Positions 1 through 6,499 of a stretch of 6,499 nt of DNA are shown here, piece after piece (position 1 is the stretch's first letter; every line of letters starts with the position of its first letter). Position numbers and translations under genes: made by a program. This DNA comes from Pseudomonadota bacterium (GTDB taxonomy: Bacteria > Pseudomonadota > Alphaproteobacteria > Rhizobiales > Hyphomicrobiaceae). The stretch covers positions 1-6,499 of the forward strand of contig QGVC01000210.1 of NCBI GenBank assembly GCA_003242645.1, read 5' to 3'. The notes beneath the pieces were generated by a model that searched no databases, had not been told where the DNA came from, and saw only the letters and a list, made by a program, of their open reading frames with translations.

Positions 1-696
1 TTCCGGGGCGACCTCGGGCCGGGCAAGGGCAAAGTCGAGGATGGCCCCGATCGGCTTTTCGTAGTCGGGCCGGAACTTCAGCTCTGGATGGATGCGCAGA
101 CAGCCGACCTGCCCCGGGCCTTGGGCGATGAGGACGTTATAATCACGTTCCAGCCCTGCCGCCGCCACCTGGAAATAAAGCTCCTCAGCGGTGCCGTCGA
201 AGCCCGTGAGGACGACGACCGTCTTGCCACGATCCGCCCCGCTGGCAGGCGCCATGAAGTAGCCAGGCAGGCCTTTTCCTTCGAACGGGATTTCGATCGG
301 CTCGATTCGGTCCGGGATCAGCTCGGCGGCGGCTCGGAACGCGTCGCGGCTGGCAAGGCCCCACGTCTGCGCCTCCGACCCCCAGGGATCGGCGAAGTAT
401 TCGGCTGCCCGGTAGTACATGGAGGCGCGGAGGAGATGGTCGCGTGCACTGACGCGATGTCCGCGCTCCAAGGCTTGGCGGGCAGCCTTCAGGATTCGTT
501 CCCCCATCGCTGCGAGCGCCTCGCGCCACGCGTAAGGGTCATCTCCGGTTACTGCCGCACGAGTCGCAAAAACCTCCCCGGGCGTTCCACCACCGTAGTT
601 TCCTGCGCCTAGGGAGCGCATGAGCTGGAAATCGAGTTCTCCCGACTGGAAGCCTTCGACCCGTGTCCTACCACGCTCGACGCGGTCATCCGCCAT
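1..696 (-). CDS. Alpha/beta hydrolase, FrsA / dihydroxypseudooxynicotine-hydrolase type (partial, 3' end missing)
   Basis: This minus-strand frame is open from ATG at 696 to the window edge (232 codons, no stop). I translated it by hand. Residues 1-130 form a mainly helical N-terminal part, including a stretch rich in Arg, Ala and Tyr around 85-101 (RASMYYRAAEYF). The alpha/beta hydrolase core then begins: a beta strand followed by TGFDGTAEELYF (164-175), which corresponds to the oxyanion-hole region. Next come NVLIAQGPGQ (187-196) and a segment ending LDFALARPEV. In this family the GxSxG nucleophile elbow follows within a few residues, so the catalytic Ser, Asp and His lie outside the window. 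The start is firmly set by AAGGAGG at 703-709, six bases before the ATG. Relatives are cytoplasmic serine hydrolases of about 360-400 residues that cleave C-C or ester bonds; the substrate here is unknown. The gene is transcribed divergently from rplU and is probably accessory to the operon. Confidence 0.82.
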   Translation of the reverse strand, partial: MADDRVERGRTRVEGFQSGELDFQLMRSLGAGNYGGGTPGEVFATRAAVTGDDPYAWREALAAMGERILKAARQALERGHRVSARDHLLRASMYYRAAEYFADPWGSEAQTWGLASRDAFRAAAELIPDRIEPIEIPFEGKGLPGYFMAPASGADRGKTVVVLTGFDGTAEELYFQVAAAGLERDYNVLIAQGPGQVGCLRIHPELKFRPDYEKPIGAILDFALARPEVAPE

Positions 697-762
697 GGTT
701 CTCCTCCTTGGTCGCTCGTGCGACTTGCTCGCGAGGCGCGTTCGACTGCTTAGGCAACCGAA

Positions 763-781
763 GGAGGCCAAATTGGCTTCC
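763..781. promoter_or_regulatory. Palindrome, candidate operator upstream of the hydrolase gene
   Basis: The sequence GGAGGCCAA-A-TTGGCTTCC has 9-bp arms with one mismatch around a single central base. It lies 67-85 bases upstream of the hydrolase start. Such near-perfect 19-bp dyads often bind dimeric repressors or activators. No regulator gene is seen next to it, so the operator role is inference. Confidence 0.4.
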
Positions 782-810
782 CTGCGCGTGCTGGAGCTCG
801 CCGCATCCTT

Positions 811-845
811 CAACCTCTAGTAAGCGGAGGCTCCGTTTAGAGTTG
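811..845. repeat. Long imperfect inverted repeat in the divergent region
   Basis: The core TAAGCGGAG-G-CTCCGTTTA (821-839) has 9-bp arms with one G:T position. The arms extend outward through CTC/GAG (815-817 with 840-842) and CAA/TTG (811-813 with 843-845) after small bulges. It could be an operator dyad, or an RNA hairpin if transcribed from either side. There is no T-tract, so it is not an obvious terminator. Its inner GGAGGC also occurs in the palindrome at 763-781. Confidence 0.4.
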
Positions 846-894
846 CTTGACGTCCGGCTGCGTCAGCGCGAGTGACGCGGCGCTCCCGAAAACA

Positions 895-923
895 TTGACT
901 TCCAGCGCCGTCCCGACGATATT
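895..923 (+). promoter_or_regulatory. Putative sigma-70 promoter of rplU-rpmA
   Basis: TTGACT at 895-900 resembles the -35 consensus. It is followed by a 17-base spacer and GATATT at 918-923 as a -10 element, which gives a predicted start near 930 and a leader of about 150 bases before rplU. The spacer carries a small dyad, CGTC-CC-GACG (909-918). Another TTGACG at 847-852 has no good -10 at the right distance. The call rests on motif similarity only. Confidence 0.4.
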
Positions 924-941
924 GCGCCCGCACGCGGTGGG

Positions 942-1050
942 TTGGGCCATCGCGCAAGAGGCGCTGCCCGAGGCTCTTCGCCGGCATCCTGCCGGTAGAC
1001 CGTTTCCCCAGTGAGGCGGTTCACCAAAGTCCGCGAGATTTGGCTCGCGG
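942..1050 (+). ncRNA. Candidate structured 5' leader of rplU (three hairpins)
   Basis: Three stems can be drawn. The first pairs TTGGGC (942-947) with GCCCGA (966-971), enclosing an inner GCGC/GCGC stem (952-955 with 961-964). The second is a perfect CCGGCA-tcc-TGCCGG (981-995). The third is a perfect CCGCGAG-atttgg-CTCGCGG (1031-1050), ending 31 bases before the rplU ATG and about 20 before its Shine-Dalgarno. CCAAA (1024-1028) can also pair with TTTGG (1039-1043), which forms the third loop. Ribosomal protein operons are often controlled through leaders, and L21 leaders are known in Firmicutes. GC-rich DNA makes chance stems common, so this stays tentative. Confidence 0.3.
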
Positions 1051-1081
1051 CGCCACAGGGCGTGGAGAAGAAGGACACGTC

Positions 1082-1396
1082 ATGTACGCAGTCATCAAGA
1101 CCGGCGGCAAGCAATACCGTGTTGCCAAGGACGACGTTCTCGTCATCGAGAAGATCGAGGGTGAGGCGGGGTCCGAGGTGGAGTTCACGGAAATACTGAT
1201 GATCGGAGGCAACGGGGCGCCGAAGATCGGAACGCCTACCGTCGCGGGAGCCAAGGTCACGGCGGAGCTCGTGGAGCAGACCCGCGGCCCGAAGCTCATC
1301 GCGTTCAAGAAGCGCCGTCGCAAGAACTCCCGGCGCAAGCGGGGCCACCGCCAGGATTTGACGAAAGTTCGGATTACCAACATCATCGGCGCCTGA
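1082..1396 (+). CDS. rplU: 50S ribosomal protein L21 (bL21)
   Basis: The product is a 104-residue protein starting [14 protein letters not shown], the hallmark N-terminus of bL21, which binds 23S rRNA in the large subunit. The basic run [16 protein letters not shown] (residues about 75-90) and the ending [11 protein letters not shown] match the conserved C-terminal half. The length equals the family norm of about 103. The frame stays open back to an ATG at 1040, but the 14 extra residues ([14 protein letters not shown]) are unlike any L21 and fall in the leader. The true start is therefore the ATG at 1082, preceded by AAGGA at 1071-1075 with six bases of spacing. rpmA follows after 31 bases, the near-universal bacterial rplU-rpmA pair, and both genes probably share the promoter near 895-923. 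Confidence 0.97.
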   Translation: MYAVIKTGGKQYRVAKDDVLVIEKIEGEAGSEVEFTEILMIGGNGAPKIGTPTVAGAKVTAELVEQTRGPKLIAFKKRRRKNSRRKRGHRQDLTKVRITNIIGA

Positions 1397-1427
1397 GGGC
1401 AGCCGACCCGACCAAGAGGTTACGGAT

Positions 1428-1700
1428 ATGGCACACAAAAAGGCAGGCGGGTCGTCGCGCAACGGGCGCGACTCGCATTCGAAACGCCTCGGTGTGAAGA
1501 AGTACGGCGGCGAGTTCGTCGTACCGGGCAACATTATCGTGCGCCAGCGCGGCACCAAGTGGCATCCCGGCGACAACGTTGGGATGGGCACCGACCACAC
1601 GCTCTTCGCGAAGGTCGCGGGGATCGTGGAGTTCCGCACCAAAGCCAAGGGACGCGTGTTCGTCTCGGTCCGACCGTCCACGTTGCAGGCGGCGGAGTAA
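1428..1700 (+). CDS. rpmA: 50S ribosomal protein L27 (bL27)
   Basis: The product has 90 residues, starting [16 protein letters not shown], with the core [20 protein letters not shown] at about 39-58. This is diagnostic for bL27. The family's flexible N-terminal tail reaches towards the peptidyl transferase centre, and here it begins directly with Ala-His-Lys-Lys after Met. There is no cleavable N-terminal extension of the Firmicutes type, so no Prp-like processing is expected. The start is supported by AGAGG at 1415-1419, eight bases upstream. The gene is second in the rplU-rpmA unit and is followed by an intrinsic terminator beginning 30 bases after its stop. Confidence 0.97.
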   Translation: MAHKKAGGSSRNGRDSHSKRLGVKKYGGEFVVPGNIIVRQRGTKWHPGDNVGMGTDHTLFAKVAGIVEFRTKAKGRVFVSVRPSTLQAAE

Positions 1701-1717
1701 GCCGCACGACCAGAGGC

Positions 1718-1750
1718 GATGGCTTGTTCCAAGGGAGATGGCAAGCCATC
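1718..1750 (+). promoter_or_regulatory. Candidate antiterminator pairing upstream of the rpmA terminator
   Basis: GATGGCTTG (1718-1726) is the exact reverse complement of CAAGCCATC (1742-1750), a 9-bp stem. The second segment overlaps the loop and the first five bases of the 3' arm of the terminator hairpin (1731-1756), so the two folds are mutually exclusive. This is the geometry of an attenuator controlling read-through into the GNAT-obgE-proBA genes. It could also be a by-product of the repeated GATGGC in this segment. No leader peptide or known riboswitch fold was recognised. Confidence 0.3.
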
Positions 1751-1759
1751 TCCCTTTTT
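1731..1759 (+). terminator. Intrinsic (Rho-independent) terminator after rpmA
   Basis: AAGGGAGATGG (1731-1741) pairs perfectly over 11 bp with CCATCTCCCTT (1746-1756) around the loop CAAG, followed by a T-run (1755-1759). This is a strong intrinsic terminator, starting 30 bases after the rpmA stop. It should separate the high-expression ribosomal protein pair from the downstream genes, although partial read-through is likely because no strong promoter is visible between it and the GNAT gene. Confidence 0.9.
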
Positions 1760-1791
1760 CGTGTTTCCAAGTTTCTCTTATCTCCGACAGA

Positions 1792-1811
1792 GCCGGATCC
1801 AGGGATCCGGC
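1792..1811. repeat. Perfect palindrome immediately upstream of the GNAT ribosome binding site
   Basis: GCCGGATCC-AG-GGATCCGGC has 9-bp perfect arms and a 2-base centre. In RNA it would give an 8-bp stem with a CAGG tetraloop. It ends three bases before the Shine-Dalgarno (AAGGGG, 1815-1820) of the GNAT gene. It could be a DNA operator for a dimeric regulator, an RNA structure modulating translation start, or a stabilising 5' end for processed mRNA. There is no T-run, so it is not a terminator. Confidence 0.5.
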
Positions 1812-1825
1812 AAGAAGGGGTTCGA

Positions 1826-4592
<2,767 letters not shown>

Positions 4593-4597
4593 GCGCG

Positions 4598-5890
4598 ATG
4601 AACAAACTGGACCGCAACGTCGAAAGCGCCGGAACGGCGGAGCTGATGCGCCAAATGGGCATTGCGGCACGTGCCGCAGCTCGTGAGGTGGCGCTCGCCT
4701 CTTCGGCGCGGAAGAACGAAGCTCTTGTTGCCGCGGCCAGGGCCATTCGGAAGTCTGCGCCCATCATTCTGGAAGCCAATGCCAAGGATGTCGAAGGTGC
4801 GCGGGTAAACGGCGCGACGAGTGCCTTCATCGATCGGCTGACGCTCAATGACGCGCGCATCGAAGGCATCGCGCGAAGCCTTGAGGACATTGCGAAGCTC
4901 GATGACCCGGTGGGCGCGACGATGGCGAAGTGGACGCGTCCCAATGGGCTTGTCATCGAGCGGGTGCGCGTGCCGCTGGGCGTCATCGGCATCATCTATG
5001 AAAGCCGGCCCAATGTGACGGCTGACGCCGGCGGGCTTTGCCTTAAGAGCGGCAACGCAGCGATTTTGCGCGGTGGCTCCGAGAGCCTGCATTCAAGCCG
5101 CGCCATTCACGCCTGTCTCTTGAAGGGCCTGCACGCAGCCGGCTTGCCTGAAGCCGCGATCCAGCTCGTTCCGACGACGGATCGCGAAGCCGTTGGCCAT
5201 ATGCTGAAAGGGCTTAACGGCAATATCGACGTCATCGTGCCTCGCGGTGGAAAGAGTTTGGTTGCGCGGGTGCAGGAGGAAGCCCGCGTGCCCGTGTTTG
5301 CGCACCTCGAAGGCATTTGCCACACGTATGTGGATAAGGATGCCGATCTCCGTATGGCGCGCGAAATCGTGCTCAACGCCAAAATGCGCCGCACCGGCAT
5401 TTGCGGAGCGACGGAGACGCTGCTCGTCGATCGCTCCGCGCCATCCGATTTCCTGCCGGTGCTGGTTAAGGCGCTCCTCGATGCTGGCTGTGAGGTGCGC
5501 GGCGACGCGGCAACGCAAGCGGTCGACCCGCGGGTCACGCCAGCAACCGAGGAGGACTGGGCGACCGAATATCTGGACGCCATCATTTCGGTGAAAGTTG
5601 TCGATGGCGTCGACGAGGCCATTGAGCACATCGCTCGCTATGGCTCTCAGCACACGGACGCCATCGTGACCGGCAACGCCGAGACAGCGCAGCGTTTCCT
5701 TGATCGCGTCGACTCGGCCATCGTGCTGCACAACGCCTCAACGCAGTTTGCGGACGGCGGCGAGTTCGGCTTCGGCGCCGAGATCGGCATTGCTACTGGC
5801 AAGATGCACGCACGCGGACCGGTGGGCGTCGAGCAGCTCACCAGCTTCAAGTATGTCGTGCGCGGCACCGGCCAAGTGAGGCCGGCATGA
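4598..5890 (+). CDS. proA: Glutamate-5-semialdehyde dehydrogenase (gamma-glutamyl phosphate reductase)
   Basis: ProA reduces gamma-glutamyl phosphate with NADPH to glutamate-5-semialdehyde, which cyclises to pyrroline-5-carboxylate for ProC. The 430-residue protein fits the family length (about 415-430). Visible signatures are [16 protein letters not shown] (126-141), the cofactor-side GGSESLHSS (159-167), VPRGGKSL (214-221) and [11 protein letters not shown] (236-246). [13 protein letters not shown] (266-278) carries the catalytic Cys269. The C-terminal [17 protein letters not shown] (405-421) is also typical. The start ATG at 4598 follows the proB stop by five bases, with GGAAG at 4585-4589 as ribosome binding site. 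The stop TGA (5888-5890) overlaps an ATG at 5887 that opens an 8-codon ORF rather than nadD itself. Confidence 0.97.
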   Translation: MNKLDRNVESAGTAELMRQMGIAARAAAREVALASSARKNEALVAAARAIRKSAPIILEANAKDVEGARVNGATSAFIDRLTLNDARIEGIARSLEDIAKLDDPVGATMAKWTRPNGLVIERVRVPLGVIGIIYESRPNVTADAGGLCLKSGNAAILRGGSESLHSSRAIHACLLKGLHAAGLPEAAIQLVPTTDREAVGHMLKGLNGNIDVIVPRGGKSLVARVQEEARVPVFAHLEGICHTYVDKDADLRMAREIVLNAKMRRTGICGATETLLVDRSAPSDFLPVLVKALLDAGCEVRGDAATQAVDPRVTPATEEDWATEYLDAIISVKVVDGVDEAIEHIARYGSQHTDAIVTGNAETAQRFLDRVDSAIVLHNASTQFADGGEFGFGAEIGIATGKMHARGPVGVEQLTSFKYVVRGTGQVRPA

Positions 5891-5913
5891 GTCGTGCCGG
5901 CGCGAGGCCCTGA
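5887..5913 (+). CDS. 8-codon ORF bridging proA and nadD (coupling ORF or broken nadD start)
   Basis: The ATG at 5887 overlaps the proA stop as ATGA, exactly as at the two upstream junctions of this operon, and it is in frame with nadD. However, the frame reads Met-Ser-Arg-Ala-Gly-Ala-Arg-Pro and stops at TGA 5911-5913, followed by one codon (ATC) and the nadD ATG at 5917. It may relay ribosomes from proA to nadD by termination and reinitiation. Alternatively the original coupled nadD start was lost to a nonsense change, or there is a sequencing error. Whether the peptide itself matters is unknown. Confidence 0.35.
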   Translation: MSRAGARP

Positions 5914-5916
5914 ATC

Positions 5917-6499
5917 ATGCGCAGGAGCGCGCCGGTTTCGTTCGGCTCGGTCAGGGTCAGGACGCCGCTCGTCGCTCCAGGCTTGCGCATCGGATTGTTG
6001 GGAGGAACGTTCAACCCGCCCCACGATGGCCACGTGCTCATCAGCCACACGGCCTTAGTTCGGCTCCAGCTCGACCAGCTGTGGTGGATCGTGACACCCG
6101 GCAATCCACTGAAGGAGACCGGCGATCTGCCGCCGCTCGCCGATCGCATGGCCGCCTGCCGTGCAATGATGCCCGATGCTCGAGTGAGGATCACCGGCTT
6201 CGAGGAGCAGCTAGGCACGCCCTACACCGCCGCAACGCTGGCTTTTCTGAAGCGGCGCTATCCTCGCGTCCACTTCGTCTGGGTCATGGGCGCGGACAAC
6301 CTGGCAAGCTTCCATCGGTGGCAACACTGGCGCGAGATCATGTGCACGATGCCCATCGCCGTGATCGACCGCCCGGGCTGGCGGTATCGCGCGCTGACGT
6401 CCGTGGCGGCCTACGCCTTCCGCAGAAGCTACGTCCCGGAGATCCAGGCCGCCAATTTGGCTGACATGCCACCGCCGGCCTGGACGCTGTTGACGGGGC
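5917..6499 (+). CDS. nadD: Nicotinate-nucleotide adenylyltransferase (partial, 3' end missing)
   Basis: NadD joins nicotinate mononucleotide and ATP to give nicotinate adenine dinucleotide, the step before NAD synthetase. The open frame runs 194 codons to the window edge. Residues 24-39 (LRIGLLGGTFNPPHDG and the next His) contain the nucleotidyltransferase signature GGTFNPPH with the HxGH motif at 36-39. TPGNPLKE (60-67) and GADNLASFHRW (125-135) are further NadD hallmarks. The ISSTxxR motif lies past the edge. The start is not certain: an in-frame TGA at 5911-5913 rules out anything upstream. ATG 5917 leaves about 23 unconserved residues before the core, with only GAGG (5904-5907) as a weak ribosome binding site. 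TTG 5983 would remove this extension but lacks a Shine-Dalgarno. It is the fifth gene of the GNAT-obgE-proBA-nadD run, 26 bases after the proA stop. Confidence 0.94.
   Translation, partial: MRRSAPVSFGSVRVRTPLVAPGLRIGLLGGTFNPPHDGHVLISHTALVRLQLDQLWWIVTPGNPLKETGDLPPLADRMAACRAMMPDARVRITGFEEQLGTPYTAATLAFLKRRYPRVHFVWVMGADNLASFHRWQHWREIMCTMPIAVIDRPGWRYRALTSVAAYAFRRSYVPEIQAANLADMPPPAWTLLTG

Larger units (their letters stand above)
697..1081. other. Divergent intergenic control region between the hydrolase gene and rplU
   Basis: This stretch of 385 bases has no gene I can support. No tRNA fold (no TTCGA-type T-loop within two paired arms) and no conserved ORF was seen. The side near the hydrolase holds two palindromes (763-781 and 811-845). 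The middle holds TGACG/CGTCA repeats and a plausible plus-strand promoter (895-923). The side near rplU holds three potential RNA hairpins between 942 and 1050. I could not pick a convincing sigma-70 promoter for the hydrolase on the minus strand. Confidence 0.7.

Noticed and set aside
88..612. Plus-strand open frame of 174 codons across the hydrolase
   Set aside because: The minus-strand frame here gives a clear alpha/beta hydrolase with a strong ribosome binding site; the plus frame has no family resemblance.
1040..1081. Upstream in-frame ATG extending L21 by 14 residues
   Set aside because: The L21 family begins at [11 protein letters not shown], and the extension falls within the leader hairpin region; the 1082 start has a better ribosome binding site.
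697..1081. Possible tRNA or known small RNA gene in the divergent region
   Set aside because: No cloverleaf with a T-loop and acceptor pairing could be drawn, and no known RNA motif was recognised.
863..1744. Minus-strand open frame of 293 codons across rplU and rpmA
   Set aside because: It lies antisense to two certain ribosomal protein genes, has no recognisable domain, and is an effect of GC-rich codon use on the opposite strand.
1559..1825. Long N-terminal extension of the GNAT frame into rpmA
   Set aside because: It would overlap rpmA and run through the intrinsic terminator. GNAT homology starts only after 1826, which has its own Shine-Dalgarno.
6081..6464. Plus-strand open frame of 127 codons inside nadD
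   Set aside because: It is out of frame with the clear NadD signature (GGTFNPPH, GADN) and has no motif of its own.

Overview
The window looks like a chromosomal core segment of an alphaproteobacterium, most likely in the Hyphomicrobiales (Rhizobiales). The basis is the GC-rich coding style and the gene order rplU - rpmA - GNAT acetyltransferase - obgE - proB - proA - nadD. From memory, that order is shared across the order. The genus cannot be named from the sequence alone.

Layout: positions 1-696 (minus strand) hold the first 232 codons of an alpha/beta hydrolase of the FrsA / 2,6-dihydroxypseudooxynicotine-hydrolase type, cut by the left edge of the window just before the expected nucleophile elbow. 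Positions 697-1081 are a divergent control region of 385 bp with no gene. It holds two clear palindromes, a plausible rplU promoter, and a hairpin-rich putative rplU leader. The plus strand then carries rplU (bL21) and rpmA (bL27), followed by a textbook intrinsic terminator (1731-1759). A 9-bp upstream segment (1718-1726) can pair with the terminator's loop and 3' arm, so the arrangement resembles an attenuator. After a perfect 9-bp-arm palindrome (1792-1811) comes a tightly packed set: GNAT (1826-2374), obgE, proB, proA and nadD, the last cut by the right edge. The GNAT/obgE and obgE/proB junctions overlap as ATGA; proB/proA are 5 bases apart.

How the genes fit together: L21, L27 and the ObgE GTPase all concern the large ribosomal subunit. 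The GNAT protein belongs to the RimJ/RimL-like group, so a ribosome-linked substrate is possible but unproven. ProB and ProA carry out the first two steps of proline synthesis from glutamate. NadD makes nicotinate adenine dinucleotide in NAD synthesis. The packing suggests that a growth-linked set (ribosome assembly, proline, NAD) is co-transcribed, with the terminator after rpmA lowering output of the distal genes.

I found no mobile element, CRISPR array, tRNA or rRNA, and no convincing new gene system. The points most worth checking are regulatory or structural: the rplU leader, the terminator/antiterminator pair, the palindrome in front of the GNAT gene, an 8-codon ORF bridging proA and nadD, and a Ser in place of Asn in the ObgE G4 motif.
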